A DNA stretch of 31,170 nucleotides, taken from contig JAYVOC010000042.1 of NCBI GenBank assembly GCA_043758125.1, positions 1-31,170 of the forward strand, given 5' to 3'. Each line of letters begins with the position of its first letter. Within the stretch, counting starts at the first letter, position 1. Source of the stretch: JANXSD01 sp043758125. Its GTDB lineage: Bacteria; Bacteroidota; Bacteroidia; AKYH767-A; OLB10. The notes under the pieces are model-generated. The model saw only the letters and a program-made list of their open reading frames with translations. It was not told where the DNA came from and searched no databases. This document shows, piece by piece, positions 1 to 8,347 of this stretch. The translations under genes were made by a program, and so were the position numbers.

Positions 1-735
1 AACATTTGATGACCATCCCGGACGCAATGTCATTGCAAACAACCATGCAACAACAGTGTGAACAGAAATTGCAACAGGAAGAATAATTGCAGTCATGATA
101 GTCATGCATCGTTCTAATATTTTTTTTTGTGCTTCTGTTCCTTTCCAACCAGCTGCCATAAAATGATATAATTTTTTTCTCCACGATGAAACAGTTGTCA
201 GCTTATCGCGCAAACGCGCCATGTCAGGAATCATCGGGAGATATAAATAAATTGAACTGCCAATGAAATAGGTTAAGATTGCAATGAAATCCCAAACGAG
301 CGGCGACTGAAGGCGCCCGTGAAAAATCATATTCAACACTCTTTCTGGACGACCCATATCAATTATCGGCATGATAGCGGCAAACAGCAATGATGAAAAT
401 GTAATTGCTTCCGCCATTCGTGTTATCGGGTATCTCCATTCTGCTCCCGTGAGGCGAAGTATTGCCGACATTAATGCACCGACATGACTAATGCCAATGA
501 AGAAAATAAAAATAGCAATGTATAATCCCCACGAAACATAATCACGCATTGCAGTAACTACTAAACCTTGTTGTAGTTGAATAATGTATGAAAATATTCC
601 TGCAAAAAAAATCAGCAACAAAATTCCAATCCATATTTTTTGTTTCAGTGAAGTATGAGTGATGCTTCTGAACACATCTCCTTCAAGTTGCGCTTCTGAA
701 TTATGAATTGATATATTTATTTCTTTATCCACCAC
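1..735 (-). CDS. NrfD/HybB-like integral membrane redox subunit (partial)
   Basis: This reading frame is open from tandem GTG codons at 735 and 732 to the window edge (245 codons), so the C-terminus is missing. The protein is strongly hydrophobic after residue 30, with helices near IWIGILLLIFFAGIFSYII, YVSWGLYIAIFIFFIGISHV and WDFIAILTYFIGSSIYLY. The stretch VGALMSAILRLTGAEWRYP followed by DMGRPERV is typical of NrfD/PsrC/HybB proteins. In that family the subunit passes electrons between the quinone pool and a periplasmic Fe-S subunit. It starts 3 bases after the stop of the Fe-S protein gene, in the same frame, which indicates an operon. No ATG exists near the start, so GTG is inferred; which GTG is used is unclear. 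The catalytic partner is not in the window, so the substrate cannot be named. Confidence 0.85.
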   Translation of the reverse strand, partial: MVDKEINISIHNSEAQLEGDVFRSITHTSLKQKIWIGILLLIFFAGIFSYIIQLQQGLVVTAMRDYVSWGLYIAIFIFFIGISHVGALMSAILRLTGAEWRYPITRMAEAITFSSLLFAAIMPIIDMGRPERVLNMIFHGRLQSPLVWDFIAILTYFIGSSIYLYLPMIPDMARLRDKLTTVSSWRKKLYHFMAAGWKGTEAQKKILERCMTIMTAIILPVAISVHTVVAWLFAMTLRPGWSSNV

Positions 736-738
736 GAC

Positions 739-1668
739 TTATTTTGAATTAAGATTTGTATTTACATCAGTCATATCAGGTACGGGATACTGCCTGTTTA
801 CAGGAGGTAAATAATAAACACGCGGTTTGGTACCGAGTTCTTCCATAAAACGATACGCACTTTTATCTTCGAGCAATTGCGACAGCGCAACAGTTTCTCC
901 TGATTTATTTGTTACTGCATCTTCATTCTCATCACCAAAATAAATTGCATCCATCGGGCATCCTGTAACACATGCAGGCAATTTATTTTCACGAGCCATG
1001 TGAGGACAGAAATCACATTTCTCCACACAACCTTTTTTACTTTGAAAAACATGCTCAATAGAATTACCTACTTCTATTACTTTAGGTTTAACAGGTTCGT
1101 CCCAATTAAATATTCTTACAGAATACGGGCACGCTGCAATGCAAAAACGGCAACCAATGCAACGGTCGTTATCAACTGCAACAATTCCATCTTCGCGTTT
1201 GAAGGTTGCATCAACCGGACAAACTTTTGTACACGGAGGGTCATCGCAATGGAAACATGGTTTTGGAAAAAAGTACGGAGCTTCCGCTGGAGCATCCTGC
1301 ATTTTTATTACTTCAATCCATTCTTTTGTCGGAGGAAGAAAGTGCATTTTGTTACATGCTTCCGTACACTTGCCGCAACCATCGCACTTGGCAAGGTCAA
1401 TCACCATCACGAATTTTTTTCCGGGAATTCCTATTCGCGCTCCTGCATTGTCCACTTTTGCTTCGTAATTTATATGCGAACTGTCAACAGCTGTCAACTC
1501 TCCATTGGGAGAAAGCATCACAATTTTTTTTCCTGTCAGCTCGTGCACATTTTCATCTGCGGAAAGTTTTTTGAATCCCAATCCTGCTGCTGCAACACCG
1601 GCAGTGACAGCAGTTAACATTCCTACTTTCAGAAATTTTCTGCGTGGATTGTTTTCTTCTTTTTCCAT
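739..1668 (-). CDS. Tat-exported four-cluster Fe-S electron transfer subunit (DmsB/DsrO/HybA-like)
   Basis: The 309-residue protein starts with a twin-arginine signal (NPRRKFLKVG, R9 and R10) and a hydrophobic stretch, so it should be exported folded to the periplasm. Four cysteine groups follow: C95/98/101/105, C138/141/146/150, C170/173/176/180 and C214/218/221/233/237. This is the arrangement of the four [4Fe-4S] clusters in DmsB, TtrB, DsrO and HybA proteins. Such subunits wire a catalytic subunit to an NrfD-type membrane quinone subunit, and that partner lies directly downstream with a 3-base gap. The small Tat protein at 1723-2094 precedes it by 54 bases on the same strand. No molybdopterin or cytochrome subunit is visible here, so the electron donor or acceptor is unknown. 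Confidence 0.92.
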   Translation of the reverse strand: MEKEENNPRRKFLKVGMLTAVTAGVAAAGLGFKKLSADENVHELTGKKIVMLSPNGELTAVDSSHINYEAKVDNAGARIGIPGKKFVMVIDLAKCDGCGKCTEACNKMHFLPPTKEWIEVIKMQDAPAEAPYFFPKPCFHCDDPPCTKVCPVDATFKREDGIVAVDNDRCIGCRFCIAACPYSVRIFNWDEPVKPKVIEVGNSIEHVFQSKKGCVEKCDFCPHMARENKLPACVTGCPMDAIYFGDENEDAVTNKSGETVALSQLLEDKSAYRFMEELGTKPRVYYLPPVNRQYPVPDMTDVNTNLNSK

Positions 1669-1722
1669 AGAAATATTTTTTGAAGATTAATTTTTATCAG
1701 TAAATATTTCAATTTAATTATG

Positions 1723-2094
1723 CTATGTAATTTCTTTACTCATTCTGTCTATTGCAGAATGATACACTAATTCAAAATTTTTATTCTTTAAATATTCAGT
1801 AAGTTCAGGCTTCAACGCTGCTGCCTTGTCAGATAATGTCATTGTAACTTTATGATGTTCCTGATTATTGGGGTCAGCTTTCTTTTTTCGTATCACATCA
1901 ATAAAATCATCCATCCATTTTCCATAACGCAGCATAAACTCTTGTTGTTTGGGATTTAGTTTAAGAACTTCTGCTTTGTCAATGAAGGCAGAAAAAACAT
2001 TGGTACTTACCAAAACAGTTCCGGCAGTTATGCCGACAACACGAAGAAAATTTCTTCTTGAATTTTGTTCTGCTGTATATTTTAATTCTTCCAT
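1723..2094 (-). CDS. small Tat-signal protein of unknown function
   Basis: The 123-residue protein has a twin-arginine signal (NSRRNFLRVV, R13 and R14) followed by a hydrophobic segment ending near VFSAF. The mature part is about 85 residues, highly charged and probably helical (for example KWMDDFIDVIRKKKADP). It has no cysteines and no cofactor motif. It is the first gene of an apparent operon with the Fe-S and NrfD-like subunits, so a role as a small accessory or assembly subunit of that complex is plausible, but this is inference from position. I do not recognise the family. The intact Tat motif and the tight spacing argue that it is a real gene. Confidence 0.75.
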   Translation of the reverse strand: MEELKYTAEQNSRRNFLRVVGITAGTVLVSTNVFSAFIDKAEVLKLNPKQQEFMLRYGKWMDDFIDVIRKKKADPNNQEHHKVTMTLSDKAAALKPELTEYLKNKNFELVYHSAIDRMSKEIT

Positions 2095-2182
2095 ATTATA
2101 TTTTCTTTGCTTTCACAGTGTGAACATACACATATTGGAATAGTTGAAAAATGACAATGGTCTGTACATAACATGATTTTGG

Positions 2183-2449
2183 TCATGTTGCATGATACTC
2201 ATCCCGATGTTCTCGGTAGCGTACAACCAACTCTTTAATTTTCTCTTTTGCCTGTTCTCGGGTCTTTTTACTATAAAAGTGACCAAACATTCCATTTTGA
2301 GGGTAGAAATTGGGACGTTCTCGGGGCTGAAAATCAAAATGTTGAAAATTATTATCCTGGTAGGGTGCAGTGGCTGATTGCCGCTCTTTTCCAAGCCTTT
2401 GGTCTTGCTGTGGGTTTTTGAGCGGTGGCTTATCCTGATGGATCTTACG
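2183..2449 (-). pseudogene. unrecognised coding remnant, C-terminal fragment
   Basis: A minus-strand frame is open for 88 codons between a TAA at 2450-2452 and a TGA at 2183-2185, but has no good start codon. Its translation is hydrophilic and protein-like (for example QHFDFQPRERPNFYPQ and TREQAKEKIKELVVRYREH). The word CGAGAAC occurs three times in the same codon phase, encoding Arg-Glu each time. The stretch is visibly richer in G+C than its surroundings. It reads like the C-terminal end of a larger gene whose upstream part was lost where it meets the T9SS tail at 2425. The family is not recognised; a mobile-element protein is one possibility. Confidence 0.45.
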
Positions 2450-2745
2450 TTACAGCGAAATTTGTTGTGATAGCAGTTGGAACAGGATTACAGGAAAACA
2501 AAAAATATGCGCTAGAAATTTTTCCGAATCCAACAAATAATTTTCTTACAATAAAATGTAATAACGAAAATCATCTACCGCAAAAAATTGAAGTCTTGAA
2601 TCTCCTTGGCGAACATTTATCAATCTCCTCAAAGACAAATGGCAATACTCTTATCTTAGATGTCACATCATTAAATGCAGGAGTTTACATGCTCTTGATT
2701 ACGCAAAATGAGCAGTTGATCACAAAGAAATTTGTGAAAGAATAA
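2425..2745 (+). pseudogene. orphan T9SS type A sorting-domain fragment
   Basis: The translation (106 residues if read from GTG at 2425) contains YPDGSYVTAKFVV, a linker, then EIFPNPTNNFLTIKCN and a tail ending LITKKFVKE. This is the standard C-terminal signal that sends proteins through the type IX secretion system. There is no signal peptide and no catalytic domain ahead of it. An in-frame TGA lies at 2419-2421, just before the first possible start. The most likely reading is the surviving 3' end of a larger exported-protein gene, truncated at about 2420. A sorting domain without an N-terminal Sec signal could not be exported by the usual route. The CTD identity is clear; the pseudogene status is inferred. 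Confidence 0.75.
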
Positions 2746-3253
2746 AGTTGTTCATACTTCAAATAGAATATAAAATTAAAAATATATTTTTAGAAAACGA
2801 ACCTGCAAAATTTGAACTGAAATCTGAAAATGATTTTATGAAAAATAATTTTGAGTAGAAATTTTTTGACTAACAAGCTCATTAAAAAGAAGCAATAACA
2901 CATTGAATTCTCAAAATTTCATACGTTTCTCATTTAGTATTTTTTGAATGAACTGCCTTCTTTGGAAAACAATGGTGCTTTAATTCTTTGCTAGTTTGAT
3001 GATGAGAATCATTAGTTTTGGAATCTATTTCAATAAATAAATTATAGGTAGCCAATTATAGCATTAAAATCTGTTATATTTGTTTAATAATATTGTTTTT
3101 AGACGTGATAAAAATGTAATCTCACTGTTTGAGACCATTGTTACCCAAATCTAATAATCTTTGGCGACTTTCAAAATAGGTTGTTGAATAATCAAATGTT
3201 GATATGTAGCTTTTAAAAAGTCAAATAAATTTTATTTTTTTAAATAAATACCA
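2746..3253. other. 508-base AT-rich gene-free stretch
   Basis: No convincing coding frame, RNA gene or strong hairpin was found here. One match to the Bacteroidota -7 box (TATATTTG, 3075-3082) points toward the response regulator, but it lies about 170 bases from its start and has no clear TTG at -33. The stretch separates the truncated T9SS tail from the response regulator and may include more decayed sequence that cannot be recognised by eye. Confidence 0.5.
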
Positions 3254-3679
3254 ATGAACAAAGGTGGACCAATTATTATAATCGAAGATGATGAGGATGA
3301 TAGAGATTTCCTTAAGGAAATATTTGAAGTGCTGAATTATGAAAACGAAATTATTTACTTTGAAGATGGAGAAAGCGCACTTGAACATTTAACAAACGAA
3401 CCGTTTGAACCATTCCTTATTATTTCTGATATTAACATGCCTAAATTAAATGGAATTCAATTAAAGGAAAAAATTCAAAACAATGAAAATCTAAGATTAA
3501 AATGTATACCGTATTTGCTCTTTACAACAAGTGCCAATCAACAGCATGTTATTGATGCGTATTCAAAATCAGTACAAGGCTTCTTCGTCAAACCAAATAA
3601 CATGGAAAAATTATTTGAAATAATTAAAAAAATAGTTGAGTACTGGCAAGAATGTGAATCTCCAAATTTTATTAAGTAA
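3254..3679 (+). CDS. single-domain (CheY-like) response regulator
   Basis: The 141-residue protein is a receiver domain with no output domain. The acidic cluster EDDEDD is at 11-16, and the phosphoacceptor Asp is D59 in ISDINMPKLNG. The conserved Thr is T91 or T92 in LLFTTSAN, and the conserved Lys is K113 in FFVKPNN. It should accept a phosphoryl group from a histidine kinase or a phosphotransfer protein and act through protein contacts. No kinase is adjacent, so the partner is unknown. It has about 500 bases of non-coding DNA upstream and 230 bases before the chitinase-like gene, and so appears to be transcribed alone. Receivers of this type (short, IIIIEDDEDDR start) are common in Bacteroidota. 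Confidence 0.92.
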   Translation: MNKGGPIIIIEDDEDDRDFLKEIFEVLNYENEIIYFEDGESALEHLTNEPFEPFLIISDINMPKLNGIQLKEKIQNNENLRLKCIPYLLFTTSANQQHVIDAYSKSVQGFFVKPNNMEKLFEIIKKIVEYWQECESPNFIK

Positions 3680-3911
3680 GCAATAGTATTTATATTATCT
3701 TTTTTAAAAAAGTGTAATAAACTAACTTTGATACGGAATTTAAAATGTTGAGCTTCTTAGATGGTGAAGAAACATAAAAAAAGAGGAAGCGAATAATTTC
3801 ATTCTAATAATTGTACCTTCATTCTCGTATTTTATTTAAATGCATATTGTCAATGGGAACTATATGTTTTTCGTTATCAAAATTTCCTTAACTTTACTAT
3901 AAAGTTCAATC

Positions 3912-5222
3912 ATGAAAAAAGTAATAGTTGTACTATTTATTTTCCTATTAAATAATATTTCTGGATACGCACAAAATCCAAGTCCGGCACTCGTTGGCTA
4001 TTGGCAAAACTGGAACGATGTAAATTCACCTTATATTCCAATCGATCAAATTGACTCGAGATATAATATCGTTGATGTTGCTTTCGCTGTTCCTCAATCT
4101 GGTACTGATTATCTTATGCAATTTATTCCTGACCAAGGATCGGTATCAACTTTTATCTCGAAGATTCAGCTATTACAAAATCAAGGAAAAAAGGTGATCA
4201 TAAGTATTGGAGGTGCAACGGCTCCGATATCTTTAAATACGATTACTGAACGTGATTCATTTATTAGTTCGATGAATCAAATTATTAATACCTACAATTT
4301 TGATGGAATCGATATTGATTTTGAAGGAAGTTCAATTGCTGTGAGTGGAGGAACTATTGCATTGCCTACGGATCCGATTATTATCAATCTTATTTATGCA
4401 ATTAAACAAATCATGAGCGATTATTATTCGGTTCATTCTAAAAGATTGCTTTTAACAATGGCTCCTGAAACTGCTTTTGTGCAAGGTGGGATGTCGGCTT
4501 ATGGAAGTATCTGGGGCGCTTATCTTCCGGTGATTGACGCGTTACGAGATTCGTTGGAAATCTTGCATGTGCAACTCTACAATAGTGGAAGCATGTATGG
4601 AATTGATGGCAACGTATACACTCAAGGAACAGCTGATTTTATTGTAGCAATGACAGAAGCTGTTATACATGGTTTTAATACTGCAGGAGGAATGTTCGTA
4701 GGTCTTCCAGCTGACAAGGTTGCAATAGGACTTCCAGCGTGTTCTAATGCCGCAGGAGGTGGCTTTGCAGATACTACAACAGTACAACTAGCAGTTAATT
4801 ATTTGCGAGGTACTGGTTCAAAACCGGGCACCTACACTTTGTCTCAAGTTGGCGGGTATCCCACTTTGCGCGGATTGATGACGTGGTCGATTAATTGGGA
4901 TGCAGTAAATACTTGTGCAACTACCTATCAATTTGCACAAAATTATTCGAGTATATTTGGTTTGAGTACTTCGTTAATTGATTTGCCAGAAGCGAATTCA
5001 ACTTTTAAATTATTTCCCAATCCTTCAAACGAAAATATAGTTATTACTATTCCAGCATTTAATGATAAGCCTATGGAATTAAAAATTTATAATTCTTTTG
5101 GTGAATTAGCTAGAGTAGTAATGATTAGTAATAAAAGTACAACATTAAACATTTCGACTTTAATAAACGGTATTTATTGCATTGGCGTAAACAATCAATT
5201 GAAAAAATTCATTAAGAATTAA
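3912..5222 (+). CDS. secreted GH18 chitinase-like glycoside hydrolase with T9SS tail
   Basis: A Sec signal peptide covers residues 1-20 (cleavage near GYAQ). A GH18 barrel follows: GYWQNWND (29-36), ISIGGA (97-102), the catalytic motif DGIDIDFE (131-138, proton donor E138 with D134 and D136), TMAPE (182-186), VQLYN (220-224) and MTWSINWD (323-330). Residues about 360-436 are a T9SS type A sorting domain (FPNPSNENI ... LKKFIKN). The motif set resembles ChiD/ChiC-type bacterial chitinases, which hydrolyse beta-1,4 GlcNAc links with retention through the N-acetyl group. Endo-beta-N-acetylglucosaminidases also belong to GH18 and cannot be excluded. No carbohydrate-binding module is seen. The next gene encodes a PNGase F-like amidase 56 bases downstream, so both probably act outside the cell on glycans or glycoproteins. 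Confidence 0.92.
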   Translation: MKKVIVVLFIFLLNNISGYAQNPSPALVGYWQNWNDVNSPYIPIDQIDSRYNIVDVAFAVPQSGTDYLMQFIPDQGSVSTFISKIQLLQNQGKKVIISIGGATAPISLNTITERDSFISSMNQIINTYNFDGIDIDFEGSSIAVSGGTIALPTDPIIINLIYAIKQIMSDYYSVHSKRLLLTMAPETAFVQGGMSAYGSIWGAYLPVIDALRDSLEILHVQLYNSGSMYGIDGNVYTQGTADFIVAMTEAVIHGFNTAGGMFVGLPADKVAIGLPACSNAAGGGFADTTTVQLAVNYLRGTGSKPGTYTLSQVGGYPTLRGLMTWSINWDAVNTCATTYQFAQNYSSIFGLSTSLIDLPEANSTFKLFPNPSNENIVITIPAFNDKPMELKIYNSFGELARVVMISNKSTTLNISTLINGIYCIGVNNQLKKFIKN

Positions 5223-5228
5223 ATTTGA

Positions 5229-5257
5229 TTTGTTATCTTAAAAATATATTATATTTG
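5229..5257 (+). promoter_or_regulatory. Bacteroidota-type promoter of the PNGase F-like gene
   Basis: TTTG (5229-5232) and TATATTTG (5250-5257) match the -33 and -7 elements of Bacteroidota promoters with a 17-base spacer. The ATG at 5279 lies 21 bases downstream. The promoter falls after the chitinase-like gene ends, so the amidase can be transcribed independently. It also shows that the earlier in-frame TTG at 5225 is not the start. Confidence 0.7.
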
Positions 5258-5278
5258 TTAAATCAACAAGTGATCCAC

Positions 5279-6637
5279 ATGAAAAAACTACTACTACTAA
5301 TTTGCTTTACCTTAAGTATTCTTAATTCTTATGCTCAAACTACCATTACAGTTATGGATAGCATTATTTTCTATGATGGTTATGCAGCAATTATTACAAA
5401 TCCTCCTCCTCCAGCAGGTGTAATTAAGCACCGAAATGATTTATTTGCTAGAAAACTTACGACTGCAGAGATTGCTTCAATTGGTACTACACTTCAAATG
5501 AAAGTATTAATTAAAGCGTTATGTGATAACTATGATCGTATTGGAAATGTTAATTTGGCATTGGTACCAACAGGAGCTACAACTTATAATCCTGATAGTG
5601 TAAATAGAATTGAACTAGGAAGATTTATTACCCCTTTTATGAATAAGAATATTCAACCTGATTCAGTTCCATATATATTCAACATTGATAACGTTGCTCA
5701 ACTTTTGAAAGATACTACCTTAACAAATAATTTTGATATCTGGATTGAATTAGCAGTTTTTGGTGTTCCTTATGCTGCACAAACACAAATAGCAGGTTGC
5801 TCTGGACGTAACGATGTGTTTAAGGGGAAGCTTACATTTATCACTAATACTGCGTCACCAAATCAAAATACTAATGTATTGACACCATTATTTTTCAATA
5901 ATAATTTTAATAACTATCAAGCTGGAGCGACGGATACTATTGGATTAACAACAAAGAGCATCACGTTTAATGTTGCAAATAATTTATCTGATGCTGCTTT
6001 TTTCCTTATCACTTCTAACCATGGTTCAAATACTGGTGGAGAAGAATATATTAGAAGATTTCATTATGTTTATTATGATAATGCATTAAAACTTACTTAT
6101 AAGCCAGGACGATTAACTTGTGAGCCTTTCCGTCAATACAACACGCAAGGTAATGGAATCTATGGTTCTTCCCCTCAAACTAATCAACAGTGGCAATCAT
6201 TCAGTAACTGGTGCCCTGGAGATGTGATCGATATTCGCCGTATTAACCTAGGCGCTGTTACCGCCGGTAATCATACTTTTTTGATACGAGTGCCATCTGC
6301 AATTTTTACAGGAGCTCAGGGAAATTTCCCACTGTCAGTTTATTTTCAAGGTAGAACTTCTGGTTTAGTTGCTGGGATATTTGACCATGGCGAGGAAAAT
6401 GATTTGTTCTCAATTTACCCGAATCCTTCAAATGCGGATTTTACTATTGAAACAAACACATTTCGACTGAAAGAAATTAATGTTTATAATATTCTTGGAG
6501 AAGAAATCATTCATGTAATGAATCCAAATCCACTTAAAGAAACGTTGCAGATGGCTAATTTTTCAAATGGATTATATGTAATACATATCGTTACAGACGA
6601 AGGACGTTTCATCAAAAAATTACAGGTTCAGCATTAA
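5279..6637 (+). CDS. secreted PNGase F-like peptide:N-glycosidase with T9SS tail
   Basis: The ATG at 5279 begins a clean Sec signal peptide (MKKLLLLICFTLSILNSYAQ, 1-20); the reading frame extends upstream to a TTG at 5225 but a promoter lies in between. The protein (452 residues) shares landmarks with peptide-N4-(N-acetyl-beta-glucosaminyl)asparagine amidase F. CDNYDRIGNV (82-91) matches the CDEWDR region, so D86 corresponds to the catalytic Asp60. ELGRFITPF (112-120) is nearly identical to PNGase F. IWIELAVFG (154-162) supplies the counterpart of Glu118. GGEEY (253-257) aligns with the Glu206 region, and WCPGD (311-315) matches WCPGM. Residues about 375-452 are a T9SS sorting domain (YPNPSNADF). 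PNGase F removes intact N-glycans from glycoproteins. The substrate preference of this divergent member is not known. Confidence 0.87.
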   Translation: MKKLLLLICFTLSILNSYAQTTITVMDSIIFYDGYAAIITNPPPPAGVIKHRNDLFARKLTTAEIASIGTTLQMKVLIKALCDNYDRIGNVNLALVPTGATTYNPDSVNRIELGRFITPFMNKNIQPDSVPYIFNIDNVAQLLKDTTLTNNFDIWIELAVFGVPYAAQTQIAGCSGRNDVFKGKLTFITNTASPNQNTNVLTPLFFNNNFNNYQAGATDTIGLTTKSITFNVANNLSDAAFFLITSNHGSNTGGEEYIRRFHYVYYDNALKLTYKPGRLTCEPFRQYNTQGNGIYGSSPQTNQQWQSFSNWCPGDVIDIRRINLGAVTAGNHTFLIRVPSAIFTGAQGNFPLSVYFQGRTSGLVAGIFDHGEENDLFSIYPNPSNADFTIETNTFRLKEINVYNILGEEIIHVMNPNPLKETLQMANFSNGLYVIHIVTDEGRFIKKLQVQH

Positions 6638-6674
6638 GATTATTGAAGAAAAAATAACAAGTTTATTGGACTAA

Positions 6675-8216
6675 CTAATATTTAGTATTGCTATTATTCA
6701 ATTGCTCTCCTAATTCATAACTAAGAAGTGGAATATCGCATATCTGACAAATTTCGCATTTTGATTTGTTGATCCATCTATCACGTTCATTGTAATCAAT
6801 CTTGTTAAGAATCTTTGGTGTAAATAATTTTTGTTGTAATGATAGCTTAGCAAGTACAGGATTATTGTAAAGGTATTTGATTGCTCGTAGTGGTTCTTGC
6901 AACATTGCTTCAGAGCCAATTGGGTAGCAAGTTAATAATCTTACGCATGCCATATCGAGATTTTGTGATAATGCAATGTCATCTAAAATATCAATATCAC
7001 AACTATAACCTCCAATAAATACATCACCTCCCCATTCGTTATCTAACGAGAAATTTAAGAACCTTGATTTAGTATAAAGCAATAATTTTTTTCCTGAAAG
7101 GATTTCATTTCCCCTGTAAATATTCCATTTTTTATTTCGATACTCGATATTGAAATAATTCATTTCATTGATGTCATCTAGTCGAATAACAAAATCAATT
7201 TGCGATAATATTTCTTCGGTAAAAACTCGACCAGCATGAGGAATATGTTTTATTAATTTCTCCAATATAATATCACCCATTCCTGGTTCCGCAAATTCTT
7301 CTTTGTTAGCTTCAATAATCTCTTCAGCATACATATCGTTGATTAAATGATTGAGAGAGTTATTGATAAGTTGATCGTGATAAGGAGATTTTTTTATGAA
7401 AACACCATCTTTAAATTGATCATGAGGGTACATTACAATTAACTCGAAAGTAGGATTTGGATCGTAGTATTTTTTGTAATAATCTAATAATGTTTCTCGT
7501 GGAAATTTAAGATCATTAATCCACTTAGTTTTGTGATTTAATAAAATAAAGCCAGGAGCAAAGGGCAGCACTTGTAATGGATTTAAATCATGAACTAAGC
7601 GACACCAATTGTGAACAAATTTTTGCTCGCGTATTAAACCAATTTCATTATCATTTTTTGAGGGGTGATGTACCATGTTTGGAAAATATCCAGCTCCTCC
7701 TAACCCTACAAATAAATAGTCGATCTTCTTCCAGCGTTTGTTGATTTCAGCAATAAATAATCGAACAATATTTTCGTGATGTGAATTTAATGCATCATTT
7801 AAATCGACTAAAACTTTTCCATTACTTTCAAGGATCATAATTGTATCCATAGAGGTCGTTAGAAAAGTAATATTTGTATTAGCGGTAATAGCGTATTCCT
7901 TATAACTTACAGCCTCATTAACATCGTTGAAACCAAGTTCGTTTAAGTAACCATGAATTCCTGCTTGCCATAAATAAGGGTAATAAACTTTAGCATTTTT
8001 TGGTAATAAACTCAATGATTGTTGATGTAAATGATCTTCATGTCCATGAGAAATCATAATATGATCAACGGTATTTAGTATGTCGGTGTTTAGCGGCTTT
8101 GGGAAAAGTTGCCATTGATTACAATAAGCAGAGCCATTGAACCAAGGATCAAAAACAATACGCGCATCTCCTGTATCAACAAATATGCAAGAATGACTAA
8201 TGTATTCAACTTTCAT
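6675..8216 (-). CDS. metallo-beta-lactamase-fold enzyme related to CMAH/UlaG-like proteins
   Basis: The 513-residue protein begins directly with an MBL fold: ISHSCIFVDT at 6-15, DPWFNGSA at 23-30 and the metal motif SHGHEDH at 56-62 (H57, H59, D61, H62). The DPWF..G..W pattern and the length recall CMP-N-acetylneuraminate hydroxylase-like and UlaG-like MBL proteins. The N-terminal Rieske domain of true CMAH is absent. The C-terminus instead carries closely spaced cysteines (KCEICQICDIP), which might bind a metal. There is no signal peptide, so it is probably cytoplasmic. It follows the interrupted methyltransferase gene on the same strand (131-base gap), which hints at a shared role in modifying a sugar or surface polymer. 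The substrate is unknown. Confidence 0.75.
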   Translation of the reverse strand: MKVEYISHSCIFVDTGDARIVFDPWFNGSAYCNQWQLFPKPLNTDILNTVDHIMISHGHEDHLHQQSLSLLPKNAKVYYPYLWQAGIHGYLNELGFNDVNEAVSYKEYAITANTNITFLTTSMDTIMILESNGKVLVDLNDALNSHHENIVRLFIAEINKRWKKIDYLFVGLGGAGYFPNMVHHPSKNDNEIGLIREQKFVHNWCRLVHDLNPLQVLPFAPGFILLNHKTKWINDLKFPRETLLDYYKKYYDPNPTFELIVMYPHDQFKDGVFIKKSPYHDQLINNSLNHLINDMYAEEIIEANKEEFAEPGMGDIILEKLIKHIPHAGRVFTEEILSQIDFVIRLDDINEMNYFNIEYRNKKWNIYRGNEILSGKKLLLYTKSRFLNFSLDNEWGGDVFIGGYSCDIDILDDIALSQNLDMACVRLLTCYPIGSEAMLQEPLRAIKYLYNNPVLAKLSLQQKLFTPKILNKIDYNERDRWINKSKCEICQICDIPLLSYELGEQLNNSNTKY

Positions 8217-8347
8217 AAAAATGATATTAAATTATTTAAACATTTATGTAATTTGCCAATCAACAACTCGAACACAAGAATTAAGCAACGATAAAATTGT
8301 ATGTTTATTGTTTAAATTTTAAAATGGGCAATTTAATGAGGATCTAT

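Noticed and set aside
1000..1617. Long plus-strand open frame of 205 residues
   Set aside because: It lies opposite the Fe-S protein gene, whose four cysteine clusters and Tat signal leave no doubt about the coding strand.
2192..2377. Plus-strand open frame of 61 residues
   Set aside because: It is antisense to the minus-strand remnant, which has the better coding phase; its hydrophobic translation is a by-product.
3697..3713. T-run and A-run after the response regulator as a terminator
   Set aside because: The possible stem is only A:T pairs (TTTTTTAAAAAA) with no loop, too weak to call.
3912..5222. Endo-beta-N-acetylglucosaminidase (EndoF/H type) as the primary call for the GH18 protein
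   Set aside because: The GYWQNWND, TMAPE, VQLYN and MTWSINWD motifs fit ChiD/ChiC-type chitinases better; kept only as an alternative.
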